A DNA stretch of 64,000 nucleotides from Dioscorea cayenensis subsp. rotundata (lineage: Eukaryota; Streptophyta; Magnoliopsida; Dioscoreales; Dioscoreaceae), in assembly GCF_009730915.1 (NCBI RefSeq), contig NC_052481.1:21922461-21986460 (forward strand), given 5' to 3'. Below are positions 1 to 13,624 of this stretch, in pieces. Positions within the stretch are counted from its first letter, which is position 1; each line of letters opens with the position of its first letter. The notes beneath the pieces were generated by a model. The model saw only the letters and a program-made list of their open reading frames with translations. It made no database searches and was not told the origin of the DNA. A program made the position numbers and the translations under genes.

Positions 1-372
1 GTACACCAGTATGGACAGATGTATCAAGGTTCATATTAGACAGAAAACAAAAAAGAAAGTGCTGCAGCATGATATGTATCATACAACAATCAGAATTTCC
101 TACAGATTATTACTGAAACAAAAACAAAAAAAAAACATACACAACAGAATCGAAACCGGCTCTGTGTTATACCAGTTCATCACAGACAGACAGATAGACA
201 GAAAATCTCGATTTAATTTTGTGAATTTCAGTTCCAGCCAGTAGGTGTAAACAATCCATCCCTCCATCTTCATTCACATGAAGATCACCATCTCGGCCAG
301 CATGAAGTTCGGATCTTTGATTCCGGTTGAAGATGCCAAATTGAGTAGCTGAGAGAGTTTTTGTCTCGCAAA
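1..372. other. Downstream flank of the HRGP-like gene
   Basis: No gene is visible. The right part, up to the stop codon at 373-375, is probably the 3' untranslated region of the minus-strand gene that follows. The short open frame near the left edge is low-complexity A-rich sequence and shows no domain. Confidence 0.4.
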
Positions 373-2653
373 TTAGCTGACCCCCGGTTGTATCATAGGG
401 AAGAATGTCCAGTTCTTCTTGGCTACAACTTCTGTTCCAGCAACCTTCTCATTTGCCCACCAGTCTGAACCTACCACACCAGGCTCTGAAGAAGCCCCAT
501 CTGCATTGTCAAATTTGAATTCTTTGGCAGCTTGAAGACCAGTAGAAGACTGTATTCTCACAGGCAAATCATGATAGGTTTCATCAACACAAAGTATGCT
601 ATTGTTGGCTGTTGTTTCATCAGAATTTCCGTTACTTGCAGCTGTTTCCGTGGTTGCAGCTAATCGAGGTTCTAATGTAAGTTCTCCGGAGAAGAAAGGC
701 TTCTTGGCAATGCAAAGGGCAACATCTTCTGCAGTCAACTCAAATGACAGCCGGTGATTGGCATCAGCCTCACCATTCTGTGATTCTGTAGTTGGATCCC
801 TCCTTGGTGAGATCGCTGATATCTGACCATCCAGAATTGAACCACCATCTCGAGCAGCATGAAGAGAGGTCAGCTTACGCAAAGCAAGACCTTCGCCAGA
901 CAAGATTTTGGGTGGTTCACCAATGGGGAATACTGGTAAGGAGATGCCACCAGACAAAGAGTACTCCGCATCAGGTAAAGGAGATGAGGTTCCTGAACAG
1001 GCAGAGCTTGGTGATATAAGGTGACCTATTGGACTCCCTGGGTAAAGCTGATACGAATTGAATTCCCAGACTTCGCCCTTGCTGCAGTTGGCATTGAGCG
1101 AAGAGGCCAGGAGTCTTGCAAATGGCACCTCTGGCGATGAGGGAGTGGTCAGATGCAAAGGTTCCGGGGGAGGAGTGAAGTTTGCGGTGGATGGTTCTGT
1201 GGTGAACGTTGAGAAGACAGGTGGAGAGACTAACTGGGTCTCATGTGCATATGGCCCAATTGCAAAGATGGATGCAGGGCCAGTAGGTGAGTAGGCACTT
1301 GCCGCAAAAGTAGCACGGGATATGGGGCCTGCCGGTGATAAAGTGGCAGATGATGGTTCTGACTGGAGAAAAGAAACAGGAGATGAAGGTGGGGCGATGA
1401 AAGGTAGAACTAATGCTGGTGGATTGTTTTGGTTCTCAGGTGCAGGAGCTTCAGACCCAGGCAATGTCGGCTCGGGAACAAGAACTGCATGATTGACACG
1501 TTTGCTGTGCCTCGGAGGCTTAAAGCACCAGTATGCACTAAAACAAGTTCTCCATCTCCTCCTCTGCCAAAAAGAGGAATCAATAAATCAGATTTCAGAG
1601 AAAAGAAAAACTACCGAAACATGATAAATTAGTAAACTCAGCTTATATAGTATCAGATCTAGATATTTGCTTAATGAAAGCACAAAACAGTAGGATATAC
1701 CAAAATTTGGTGTAAATTAATTATTCATAATGCCAGTTATTCAGTCATGCGGCAGGAGATAAAAAGACAACACCAAAAGAAGAGCATAGATCATGCATTC
1801 TAGAACTTCGAGTTATGGAATTTCAATAATGAAGGTGCTATGTAACAAGATATTGGAAGCAATGAACAAGTGTGTAAGCCGTCAATGAAGAATAAAAGAG
1901 AAGAAACAGATTGAAAATGTGATCACCAAGAAAGAATTTTTTTCAACTTACAAAATGGAGTTGGGACTTAAACATGGAAGAAAACAACAAATTGGGAGTA
2001 CAGTAAAAAAATGGAAAAATGAAAATTATCCTCTCTTACCCAAATTATCACATTTCCGAAATCTAGAATATTTTCATTTTACTAAAGGATTCACTGATGA
2101 AACACATAGCAGTATCAACGATTCAACATTAATAGAGAATAGCATAAATTATATTAAAAAAACCAAAAAAATTAAGAAGAAAAGATCAGAAATCGGAGAC
2201 CTTGTAATTAGCTTTGGATGTAAGCAATAAAAAGGATTTGGGGCACAATTTCGAATTCTAAAATCGACACCTTGATCAAAATCCAACACCCAAATCTTTC
2301 CACTCAGATCCATAAATTCCCTTCAAAATCCCAGCACAAAGGATAAATTACCTAACTCCAGCCATCCAAACCTACAAACTTGGCAATTATTCCATCTTAA
2401 TTCCACAAAACTCCACCATTTCCAAATCCTAAAACCTCTTAATTACCCTAATTCCAGTAAGAAAAAAACAACAAAAAATTCCAAAAGCCACAAAAGGTCA
2501 AAAGATAAAAAAATGAATCAAAAACACAAAAAAGGAAGGCCTGCGAATCTCAGGATATACCTCAACGGCGATTTGCTGAACCCGACTCTCCGCAGAGACG
2601 ATCGCCGTCGCGGCGGCATTCACCGTCTCCACGCTATTATTCACCCCACTCAT
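373..2653 (-). CDS. Hydroxyproline-rich glycoprotein family-like protein (At5g52430/At4g25620 type)
   Basis: Two coding exons on the minus strand: 2653-2561 (31 codons) and 1563-373. The intron 2560-1564 has GT donor and CAG acceptor, phase 0, giving about 427 residues. The first exon begins MSGVNNSVETVNAAATAI and the second begins with a Trp/Cys-rich block (RRRWRTCFSAYWCF) followed by a basic stretch and VNHAVLVPEP. This N-terminal arrangement is what I know from the plant proteins labelled hydroxyproline-rich glycoprotein family. The rest is Ser/Pro-rich and disordered, ending WTFFPMIQPGVS, a conserved-looking tail. I see no signal peptide or membrane span, so the family name, which suggests a wall protein, is doubtful; the function is unknown. 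The start is the first ATG that gives the conserved N-terminus. An apparent internal start at 1464 is a TTG inside exon 2. Confidence 0.85.
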
Positions 2654-3499
2654 CCTCAAAAAACCCACCAAAAACCCCCAAATCTTCTCCAATTCAAGCC
2701 AAAACACCACAAATCCAGCCAGAAAACAATCCAAAATCCACTAAAAACCCATCAAAATCACACCAAAACCTCCTCAAAATCCCAATCCCAGCCCAAACCG
2801 AAGCCAATCCCCAACGAAAGCTCCAATTTTGGGCAACTTTTTGGTGTAAATTTTTTCCAACGAAGAGATATAGCTCTGCAAGCAATGAAGGTCAAACACG
2901 GCGTCACGCGAACTTAGAGAGAGAAAGTGAAGAGAGAGAAAGCCCAATAATCACATAATTATTACAATAAAATTAATCTTATTTTATTATTACGTCATCA
3001 TAACTAATCGTAGCCGTCCGATAGACTATAATTAGGAGGATAACATTGTAAATTTGAAAAGATAAAAGGGTAAAATTGGAAAATCGGTCATTTAGTTTAT
3101 TTAGGCCTGAGACGTGGCGGGATTGTTTATTTGCCACTCGTGTGGTTAAACTGGTTAGGTTGGACCGTTATTGTGATATTTTTTCATTTAACCCCCTGAT
3201 ATTTACTTAAATAACACGTAGGAAAGCTTACTTCCTCTTTTAGTTATTGTTAGTCCTTAGACTTTGAGTTAATTTTCAATTTCATCCTTAAGTTGAAAAA
3301 CTATGATTTTCTTTAATTCATATTAATGTTTTATTCATTTCCATCTCTATATTATTTACATTTGTAATATTATTCGGTGGATAATTTATAAATTATCTCC
3401 ATATAGAGATTTATGGTAATAATAGTTATTCAATCTTATTAGGATATCAGCACTTATCATAGGGTAGTATCTCGTTTTATTACTTTTCTTTTATGGCCA

Positions 3500-3812
3500 C
3501 TTTTTGGGTTGAACACCCAAAAGATTTTTAAGTTTAGTAGAAGTCTTCCCGGAAAAAGTCTTTTCAGGAGTAAGTTAAGCGTTTTTATATTTTTAGTGTT
3601 TGTATCGAACTTTACGTAAAGCGGAAAAGTCGTAAAAATAAAGTTTAAAAAAGCACTTTTTTCGAGTTTGCTCATGACTAAACTTCGGAAAAAGCTGTTT
3701 TTCAGCTTTTCACGACTACTAAAGTTCGATACATAAACAATCTTTTTAATCAGAAGTCTTAATTTATAAAAACACTTCTGGGTTTTCCAAAAGCTCATCC
3801 AAACAAGCCCTA
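3500..3812. mobile_element. Candidate foldback/MITE-like element
   Basis: An imperfect inverted repeat is visible: GTTTGTATCGAACTTTA near 3599 pairs with TAAAGTTCGATACATAAAC near 3719, and GAAGTC blocks occur near both ends. The right end reads, on the minus strand, GGGCTTGTTTGGATGAGC, which resembles termini of plant DNA transposons. I could not define a clean matching left terminus or a target duplication, so the boundaries are approximate. Confidence 0.35.
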
Positions 3813-4842
3813 TATTACTATGTCAGTTCAATCATCACTATAATTTTTTTAATTTTTTATATATTTTATATGACTTATCAACTTTTTAAAAAAAAAATTT
3901 ATGAATGGTCCCTCTTGTAGTTTAAAATCACATAATAGATGAAAAATTGAATAAAATTTAATTATATATACTCATTAAACACATGTTATTCTCACTATAT
4001 ACTATTACAAGGTTTTTTAATATAATGAAAGCTATGATTAGATTAATTGTAGCATATATTAATTAAATGAAGAATGGACCCATCACTAATTAAAAACAAT
4101 GTAGAAATAGTTTATTAGTGAAGAATGCTTGGTTGGGATTTTGGAATAAGACTAGTCATTGGAAAGAGAGGAATTCAATTGAGTTTGGTGTTTGTTTGGT
4201 GTTTCTAATTGATACGGTTTGCACGGGTTTGTGGAACATTAAGATCATAATAAAATTTTGGATTTTGTCCTACCATAATTTATTCACTTATATATATATA
4301 TACATATGTGTGTGTACCTTTCTAATGTTGAATGTGGTTAATGTTAGCCAGCTCAAGTCCTCTTATGTATTAATTTGCTCACAGGGCACTGATTGGTGAG
4401 TTTGTCTTGATTTATTTATTATATCAAGCCAAAAGGAGAGAAAAAGAATTGATGAGAAATAATATAATTTACTTTATGAACATTTAAATTGAATAAAAAA
4501 AAATAACAGTAATAAGATTATATTAATAAAATTTTTTATAGGTACCAATGATTTTTTGATCTATTTGCAGCATTGATACTCTGTGTGAGTGTCCATATCT
4601 TTGCTCAGGAGATGAGTTCAAATCTCAACTTATGCTGATGAGTATATAAATAAATTGAGATATTAACTCCTCACAAATGCAAAGTATAAGTGTGAGTTAC
4701 GGCATGTGTTTTATGTGAATTATGTGTCATCAATTTTACTCTCAGGCCCTCGAAAAGAATGAAAAATTACTTATGTCTCTATCAAAATTGATATTTTTCT
4801 TATACACCTATGTGCCTTGAAACTAGCTTAAAAAGATTTATA

Positions 4843-4862
4843 ATATATATATATATATATAT
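4843..4862. repeat. (AT)n microsatellite
   Basis: About ten AT dinucleotides. Confidence 0.9.
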
Positions 4863-5236
4863 TCTAACTCTTTTATCTGTATTTATTTTCAAGAAAAAAA
4901 TAAAAAAATTATTTTATAAAATTTGTAAGTTGATTTTGAACTATAGAGATATATCGGCAAATAAAAAGGTGTTATAAAAGTATATATACAAATCATAATT
5001 TTTACTAAAATATATTAGCAATTATTTACTTTTGAGGCCATGAGCAAGCAATTTACTTTAATGAGAAGACCATGAATGCATAATTTTATTATCCTCCACC
5101 AATCTAACTTCACATGTTTCATAACATTGCCACATTTTTTTATTTAGACTCTTCATGGTTAAACAAAATACAATTCTCATTTTTTTTTTATTCTCAAATC
5201 TCTATAAATATAAATTTTTAAAATTATTTCTAAATC

Positions 5237-5237
<1 letters not shown>

Positions 5238-5280
<43 letters not shown>
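5238..5280. repeat. (ATT)n microsatellite
   Basis: About fourteen uninterrupted ATT units; likely length-polymorphic. Confidence 0.95.
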
Positions 5281-5281
<1 letters not shown>

Positions 5282-6403
5282 AGGAAAGTCTACATTGTAT
5301 AGCCTGCCTTAAAAGCTATCCAACTAACCAATTATTGTTAGTGCATTGGGTTAGGTCCTTGCACTTTCCACCTATGCTTTACATTTTGCCCAAGGGGATA
5401 AAGGACTGCTAGAGTTAGGTTTGGCGTACTCAACTGTTTTCTTTTTTTTTTCTTTATTAAGTAAATCACAATATATATAAACATATATATTGTTTATTTA
5501 TAACAACCACCCCTAAAATATACCTATATATATATTGTAATATGTAAATAAACATCATTAGAAGTGGAAAGCAACATCACAATAATTTGAATAATAATGA
5601 ACCAAAGAATGAACATTAAATTACAATGAAAGTAACAAGAAACAAGGTATCAAAATCAAAAGAAAAACAATAGAAATGAAGATAATATTAGAATGGAAAG
5701 TGGGGGACAAGGGAGGGGCATGGATTGTTATTGTTGTAAGGGCACATAGGATTTGGAAATGGAGCAGAGACTCACATGGTTCTTTCTTTTTCTCTGATCA
5801 GAATGCAAGAAGATAAACCTTTGTTATACATACAAGTTGGCAAAGAAAGCAACATGAGATGCTATGATATCAACTTATCTTCTTCTCATTGCTTGCTTGC
5901 TTCCTCATATTATCAACATCATGCTCTGAACTTGGGTCAACATGTTTCACAGTTTAGGGTTTTCATCTTCCAAAATTCCTGCTTCAGAGCAATATATATT
6001 ATAACTTTAACATAATGCATGCATCACTCTTTCCGCACCAATACGGTATAACTACAATGACTTAAGAAAAATACATACATACACACATACATATACAGAG
6101 AGAATGCAATATAAGATGAAGTTATATTAGTACATGAAAATGGAGCATTGACTTCATAACTTTCATATCATCATCTGGTTTTGATTTTGTAAGAGAACAA
6201 GATCAATGAATCTATGAAACAGGAAGATTGTATTTCAAATATCTCAACTTAACACAAACCATATCCATGATGAGAGAGCAAACAAGGAAGGTTTGGTCAC
6301 TATAGGGATATTTACATAAGATGAAAGCTAGAGTAGAGTTTTTCTTATGAGTTTTTTCTGATTGTCGTCATCATCATCGTCATCATCATCATGGGTAGTG
6401 TAA

Positions 6404-8037
6404 TTAAAGAACTTGATGGTTGGGCAAGGCCTCGGCACGAACAAGGAGGCTTCGTTGGTGACTGCCAACCAGTATGTCTTTGAAGCGGTTTATCGGTGCT
6501 GTCATCCACTTCATCCTCTGCCAAAGCAACAAAAGTAAGCTACTTTTTAAGTCCGGAAAAAGAGCATCAGTTGATCCCCTCATGAACAAGGGCACATGAA
6601 AAGGTTAACCATGGCAAACTACATATTTGCATTAATGTGATAATTGTTACAGTACATAAGATAAGATAGTGAAATAATTGGAAGTCAAATTAGCAATAAT
6701 ATCAAGTTTCAGTGGATTCTCCATTTGCATATATAAATATATATAGGTTTTGTAGCTCAAAAACAAAACAATCACAATCATGGGCACTGAAAAGGGAAGG
6801 CATCTTTTATGAGATTGCACCCCTTTTTGCAGAGGGAGGGCCTATGCTGATCCATGCTTTTAGGAGAGCAAGTATGTCACAGGAAAAAAGGTGCTCTAAA
6901 TATAATTCTTTTTTGCCAAAAAATACCCACATGTACTGATGTACAAATAAAGATGAACAAAAATTTATAAATTTATCACATAAACTAGATAAGGTCTACA
7001 AACCTCTCTAAATTCACAATACAAGAGTGCCCTGTAGCGATCATAGATATAGCTAAGTTTTTCAGGGTAGAGAGCCCAAGCATCTTTTCAAAACATATGT
7101 AAACAGCAAATGGCATGCAATATGTAAACACAAACAAGAAATTTGAGTGAAGCTCACAGATGACATTGCCAAAATAAGCTACTATACAATTACCATATAA
7201 TAAGGAAAATAAATAAATAAGACGTACCTCAGCATTTATGTTGAATTGCCACTTAAGTTGTTGGAGTTGCAAATTCTCCCGGTGCCAACGCTTCCCCAAA
7301 ATCACCAGCCCCATCAAAGCTGCAGCTACAAAAACAGACCAAAATGTACTCCCTTCTTTCGCATGGTTATACCAAGATGCAGCATGTCTTTTCCACCATG
7401 CTTCACAAGGTAGGCCAGAACCATTATTTTTATTTTGTTTATCCAGCTTTAAAGCATCAGCATCCAGAGAAGGATCATTAGACTCGACGGTATCGGCACT
7501 CTCATCACAAGGGTCGGACATGCTTATCTCTGTTTCACTGTGTAGAGCACCAAATGCAGAAGAACTGTACAAAATGTCCTCTTTCCCAACAAAGCTTAAC
7601 CCACGCAATGACTTGCTATCTCCAAATTCCATGTGGTGAACAGAAACCTGTTCTCCAGAATCAAACATCTGAATCCCTTGCAAGCTCTCATCAGTTTTAG
7701 ACTTCAAATTCTCATCAGCTCCTTTACCATGGTTTTCGTCTTCCTCCAAAACAGAGGCTATATCCTCACCACTAGGTTCATCTTGAATTTCATCGCCATA
7801 ATTTTCTATTGGAAGATTCTCATGTTCGCTAGGTGGGAAAACAAAGTGACCAGACATAAACAATGGATCAGCACGTTGATGTTCATTCTTATCAAAATCC
7901 AAATCCCTACTCTCATCAGGTGATCGAAATCCTTCAGGACCAGGTGCTGCGGCATATGTTGACGCAGTCAGAGAAACAACTTCCCAATCAGCTCCACGGG
8001 AAGCATTCCCCTCTCCACCCTTCTCATCATCCGCCAT
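6404..8037 (-). CDS. ATI1-like: ATG8-interacting protein (ATI1/ATI2-like)
   Basis: Two coding exons: 8037-7228 (270 codons) and 6517-6404; intron 7227-6518 is GT-AG, phase 0; total 307 residues. The N-terminus carries RGADWEVVSLTASTYAAAPGP, in which W18-E-V-V21 is a candidate ATG8-interacting motif (W-x-x-V/L/I). A second conserved block, GHFVFPPSEHENLPI, lies near residue 65. The middle is acidic and disordered. One membrane segment (FWSVFVAAALMGLVILG) sits about 65 residues from the C-terminus and is followed by a conserved W/Q-rich stretch. This matches the plant ATI1/ATI2 family: membrane proteins that mark ER- and plastid-derived bodies and link them to ATG8 for selective autophagy. The start ATG lies 19 bases after a probable 5'-UTR splice acceptor. 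Family assignment is strong; which paralog is unclear. Confidence 0.92.
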
Positions 8038-8056
8038 ACTCAGTATCGAATTGTCA

Positions 8057-9050
8057 CTAAAAAGATCAGGCAAAATGAAAAATTAAATATAAAGAACTCC
8101 CTGAAGGAGTAACTTATAATATTTCTCAGAGAGAGCCAAACAAAATGATACGACAAAATTCCACATGGCATAGGCTTTACAAGAAAGAAAAGAATACTCT
8201 TCATACATAACCAAGCAAAGGAAAGAACCAAAGATACCTTCATACTACATAAAGCAAAACATGTGCATGTGTATTCATTTTGCCACCCTGCTAAAGGTTA
8301 GGTCAAACACGACACAATGGAAATCTTTACCACATTGTCCATATACATCCTTGCAAGTGCCAACATGATAACTAACCCCACACATTCAGTACACTGTTCA
8401 CATCACATAATGATACCGATTGAGAAAATCCATTGTTTTTAACACCATCAAACCACTTGATTTCATGTTTGTTCGGTCGATTCTCTTATCTACTTTCAAT
8501 CAAGTGATATGCTTTTAAAAAAAACGCATTTAATTCCAAAGAACAAGAAAATTAGCAATCAGAGGAATAACAAAAATCCAACAAATGAGCATAGAACATA
8601 GCATGAATAACAAGAAAACGACCGGATTGAAGTATTAAACATACCATTAAAAATCAAAATCTCAGCTTTTTAATGCTCAAACCATCAAAACTACAAATTC
8701 CTCAGTCTAATCACATAAACACGCAACCAAACTCTTCACCAACAAATCTAATACAACAAACAAGAACATCAAAATAGAACCCACATCATCATCATCAAAT
8801 CAAACACAATGAAATCCTATATAGCAAGAAAAATAACAAAACCCCAAATCTCCAAAAGAAAAAAACAGATTAATCCATCAAATCAGATCTAATAACTTCA
8901 AGATCCAACAAAACAATCAATCAAAACCCAAAAAAACACATCAGATCCAATCTTGTAACTTCAATCGATCAATTAATTACCTAAAAGAAGAGATCAAGCC
9001 GGAGAAACCTCCGAACTCCAAGCGATGGCTTCTTCTCTGACAAAAAAGCC
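8057..9050 (-). other. 5' leader and leader intron of the ATI-like gene
   Basis: A splice acceptor (TTTTTAG, minus strand) lies at 8057-8059, 19 bases upstream of the ATG. A matching donor (CTTCTTTTAG|GTAATT) lies at 8980/8979, implying a 924-bp leader intron and a first non-coding exon from 8981 to about 9050. Large leader introns are common in constitutively expressed plant genes. Confidence 0.6.
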
Positions 9051-9661
9051 GGGCAAAGAGAAAACTTTGGGAAAAACTATTTGGGTCCCGGATAAGAGAT
9101 TTTATTATTAAAGAAAATAGTATACCTGATATAGCCGGTAATCATCAACTCAGTGACCGGCTATTGCCAGTAACCTGTGTGATGGGTGCGGGATTATCTC
9201 TAATCGTGGGATGAACTCATGTAAAAATCTTTGTTTGTGGTTAATAAATTTATTAAGATTTAATTATGTATTTCCATTTTTTTTTATAAATTTAGTGATT
9301 TATTTCATTTTTTTAGTTTTTATTAAAAATTAATATATCATAATTTAAACCAGTAAATCCTAACCTGAAATAGATATTTTTGTTGTTAATTTTAATAACA
9401 ATTTTATCTTGAATTCTATACACGTATAATAGAATTGATAATTCATGTTTTTGAAAGCAAAGATTCAAGATACTAAAATGTTAAAGGTTTGTAGATTTTC
9501 TATATTTATTGTAGAATATTGGATTTATGACAAATAATATCTACAACGGTTTTAGAAATATGTATATATATAATATGATAATTCTATTGATTATCAAATC
9601 TCTTCAATTTTTTAATAAAACTAATTAATAATTTATTAACATATATCACTAAGAAATATAG

Positions 9662-9701
<40 letters not shown>

Positions 9702-10816
9702 TCATTTGTGTAGCTAATGACAAGGTTTTGCATTGTGTGTGACAAAAAAAATTTAGATTAAGCATAAATTCTAAATAGATAAATTTTTGATTTTTCATTA
9801 TATTTTATAAATAGATCTTTTACTATGTAGTTGTTGTATGTTTCAAATTATTAAATGACACAAAAAGGATTTTTCCTTTTTATTTTCAATGAAAAAATAA
9901 AAAAACAAAATAATCTTTAATTAAAAATATATATATATACAATAGGATTCTCAACCAGACATGGTATAGGATGCTTTAAAAACAGTGGGAATCCATTCAT
10001 AATCAAAGCTATTCAGAAAGACAAAGCTTGATTTAAATTGATTAACTAACTTCCATTTGGTCCAATAAAGAAGGGCTAATCTCTAATCTTATCCAATATC
10101 TAGGTTGATGCTTCTAGCTTTATAACTCTTTGCCTTCTAATGAATATCTTAAATGTGTATATGCATACACAGTACATGTACATATACACGTACATATATA
10201 TATATATATATGTGTGTGTGTGTATTTAGTGTCAGTTATCATTGTTTGGGTGCTTAACAAGCTTGATGATAAACTCAAAATGAAAAATGCTATTTTTAAC
10301 TTTTTCAATGGAATTAATCCGGAAAAATTATATATAAATCTTTATTGTGGGTTTCCAATCTATTTTTTTTATTCAGAAAAAAAAATAATATAAATTAAAA
10401 ATATTAATAAAATACATGTAATTAATATTATATATATATAGAGAGAGAGAGAGAGAAAGAGTGTCTTATTCGTAGAACATTGTTTTTTTTTTAAAAAAAA
10501 TAAATAAATTATATTTATAAAAAAAATAACGATAATAACACATTCACTAACTGTGTAAATAACAGAAAACACAGATAAAACAATAAGGAACAGAAAAGAA
10601 TAAAATATAATGCATGACAAACAACTTTTTATCCGTAAAAAAATGAAAAATTGACAATATGTTATCACAAATAATAAAATTGGAATGGGATTAATGTCAT
10701 ATTGAACATGAAATTTACTCTTGAAAATAAAGGGTAAAGCAGATGAGAAAACGACAAAATGAGGGATGGACTAGATGAATGAAATCAATAATGGCAGGCG
10801 GCTGCAATTTGTTTGC

Positions 10817-10856
<40 letters not shown>

Positions 10857-12074
10857 TATATACATATTTATATATTGATAAACTACTATTAAATTTAAAT
10901 TTAATATTATATATAAAATTTAATTATAAAATTTACATATAGATAATAATTTTTTAATCTATTAATATCGAGTCTTATATATAAAGTGTTCGTGTCCTAC
11001 TAAAAAAATATATTTGAATTTCAATTTATACAGAGTGAAGACACATATGTATTAAAATATTAATTCTATATATGTATATTGTCCTGATTAATGTTTTGAA
11101 GCCCGAATGTGTAGTATGACCCAATAAAGTTTTTGGGTCATATGGGTGTTACTAAAATTTTTAAAAAAAATATATAATATAAAAATTCAACAAACAAGTA
11201 GTTTTTATTATAATTTATAATATTAATTTAATGTCTTAAATTAAATCTAACTAATAATAATCTAATATAATTTGAAATACAAATAACTGGCATCACTATG
11301 CAAAATATTTAAAATTTTAAATATTCTTCTTTTTTTTTCATCTGGGAAATAGTTTTTCAGTTATTGCTGTAATATTTTTTTAAAAAAAACAAAATTAGGA
11401 TTTATTCATTTTTTATTTAGATATATAAATAAATCTATTTATTTTAATTGTTTTTAGAGGTCCCTCCTCTTGATGACAATGGATATAGATGTCGAAGAAG
11501 AATAACGACAGAGCACGCGTTGATCAAGATTTATTAATTGTAGAGTTTGATGACAATTTCATTTTTTTTCTTTTGAATGAAAAATATCAATGAATATTTA
11601 TTGGTACATTTTTGGTTGCCTTGTGTTTTCATTTCATGTCCCTATCAATATTAACTTACATGCTTGTCAACTTTTTCAAAAACAAACAAACAAATCCAAG
11701 TCATCAGACACAAATTTATTGAGCATTTATCTCTTATATTTCACTTCATTTTTTTTCAGAAAATTATTTAAAAAAAGGAAAACATACAAAAAAATGGTTA
11801 ACCTCCACCACAAAAATAAATAAATAAATAAATTAAATTAACAAAAAATCAATAAATCAAACAAACAACAAAACATACAATTAAAAAATTCACCATAAAT
11901 TTTTTTAACTATTCATCTTAAAACTCATTTATTCTCATTACCACAATTCCCATAAACCATTATTCCAACAACAACAACAATAATAACTTTAATCAATACC
12001 AATAATTAATACCAAACATAACTAAACACATTAACCATCAACATTAAAAATCCCAAACCAACATACCAACTGCT
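9051..12074. other. AT-rich intergenic region
   Basis: No gene is visible. It holds several AT-type microsatellites (9667-9699, about 10195-10222 followed by TG repeats, 10439-10456 GA repeats, about 10819-10850) and A/T homopolymers. The right end includes the 3' flank of the acyltransferase gene. Confidence 0.5.
9667..9699. repeat. (TA)n microsatellite
   Basis: About sixteen TA units. Confidence 0.95.
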
Positions 12075-13534
12075 TCAAGCAAGAGCATTAACAAGAAGGA
12101 ACTCCTCATCCTTCTCCAAGTTCTCCATGGCTTCAAAATCCAAAGTAAGCTCAACGTCAATGCTCCGGCCACCATCCCTCCCCGGATACAAATACATCAT
12201 TCCATCAAACTTATTATTAGAACCACTCATCACTCTCTCCGGCCTCCCAAACCCAAAATCCACATCATAAACCTTGAACCTCGGCGAGCTTCCCACCGCC
12301 ACCGTGTTTATTCCGGCGTCTGAGAAGTAAAACATCTTTGGCTTCTCTTCATACTCAGCCAATCTTGCCGTGATTGCATTGTTATCATGTGAGTTAACCA
12401 CTTTGTGAATCAGCTCAGCGCCGAACTCCGGCGGGTTGGCGAGAAGTAGACCGGAAGCTGTGACAGTGAAGATTGCTTGAATTACATTTCCGAAGTAGTT
12501 ATCAGGCATTGGAGGATCCAGACGTTTCCGGCAATCGGTGAAGACAGCAAAGACAGTAATATCTTCGGCTTTAAGCCGGCGAGCACGGCAAACTGCACGC
12601 CAGACATGAGCTCCGAGGGATTGGAACATCGAAATAGAATTCGAAGTGATCATGTTTGCATTGGCTGAAGCTTTTAATTGATCAATGGCTGATGATGAGA
12701 AGGAGAAGATCTTCGCCGTCAGAGGTTTCTGCGGAGTGTTCGGATCGGCTTTTTCGTGTTCGGCTGCTGTCGGGAGAGTAATTTTCGTCTTGATCGATCT
12801 TGCTTTCGATCGATCATGGAACGGAAAAATGGTTGGAGAAATTGATGACACACGGCATTGTTCAGACCACGCGGTCATGAATTGCCATGTCGAATTGCCG
12901 TCAACCACCGCGTGATTGAATGCTATTCCGACGGCAATTCCGTCTTTCAGTTTTGTAAACTGTGTGCATGAATATGTATGTATTTCATTTAGTATATATC
13001 ACCACACAACATGTTTGTGAATTTTAGTATGGTATCAGAGCAAGTGAACAATATACTAACCTGAATAGCAAGAAGAGGGAGATGTTGACCTTCAAGATTC
13101 ATGACACCAGTGTAAGGGACCACATCCTGCAAAAGAGAAGCAGAAGCAGCAGCATCACCTTCAGAAAGGTCCTGAACAAGGATAGTGTCAGCCATGGCTT
13201 CCACAACCTCAGCACCAATAATTGAGTCTCCATGACACTCTACAACAAGAACACCATCTTCATCTTTGGCTAACCTTCCAGCTAAAGGATAGAAGCTTTC
13301 CAAAACCACAGCAAGACTGTCCTTTAGTTTAGTGACAATGCCTTCAAAGTCATCTTCTGAACACTTGTAAAGCAAGAGCTTTTGGTTGTAGTAGAAGGTG
13401 ATGTAGGGTAAGTCAAAGGTGGTGAGAAGGATGGAAGGTTTGTTTAAGGGATTGGTGGGAAGGACTTTGGTCTTGTTTAGGACTTTTACTTGGGTTTCTT
13501 TGGAGCTTGTCATGGTGCCATTCTCAATAGCCAT
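12075..13534 (-). CDS. DCR-like: BAHD acyltransferase, DCR-like
   Basis: Two exons: 13534-13061 (158 codons) and 12959-12075; intron 13060-12960 is GT-AG, phase 0; total 452 residues, normal for BAHD enzymes. The family motifs are present: HxxxD as H174-AVV-D178 in FNHAVVDG, and the C-terminal DFGWG motif in the form D393-FGFG. TFDLPYITFYYNQKLLLYK and VFTDCRKRLDPPMPDNYFGN match DCR (DEFECTIVE IN CUTICULAR RIDGES) proteins as I know them. DCR transfers acyl groups from CoA during cutin and cuticle formation in epidermal cells, probably in the cytosol. His174 is the expected general base. The Trp-to-Phe change in DFGWG is conservative. No frame break was found. DCR-clade membership is from remembered conservation and should be tested by a tree. 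Confidence 0.92.
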
Positions 13535-13586
13535 GCTGGGAAGAATGAAGTATGAAGGTGAAGAGGAGAAGGAGATGGTGGGTGGG

Positions 13587-13596
13587 TTATATAAAC
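13587..13596 (-). promoter_or_regulatory. Probable TATA box of the DCR-like gene
   Basis: On the minus strand GTTTATATAA lies about 53-62 bases upstream of the ATG at 13534, implying a very short 5' leader. Position and sequence fit a plant TATA element. Confidence 0.6.
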
Positions 13597-13624
13597 TGGG
13601 GTGGCTTGGGATGGGAAGTCATTA

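Larger units (their letters stand above)
2654..6403. other. Intergenic region between HRGP-like and ATI-like genes
   Basis: The first 250-300 bases are the probable 5' leader and promoter of the minus-strand HRGP-like gene, including a CT-rich tract (GA-rich on the plus strand at about 2915-2942). The remainder is AT-rich, with a candidate foldback element at about 3500-3812 and AT/ATT microsatellites. No convincing gene was seen. Confidence 0.5.

Noticed and set aside
792-1294. Plus-strand frames inside the HRGP-like exon
   Set aside because: Antisense to a well-supported exon, with no family resemblance.
4560-4740. tRNA-like B box (GAGTTCAAATCTC) suggesting another SINE
   Set aside because: No convincing A box, tail or target duplication; left unannotated.
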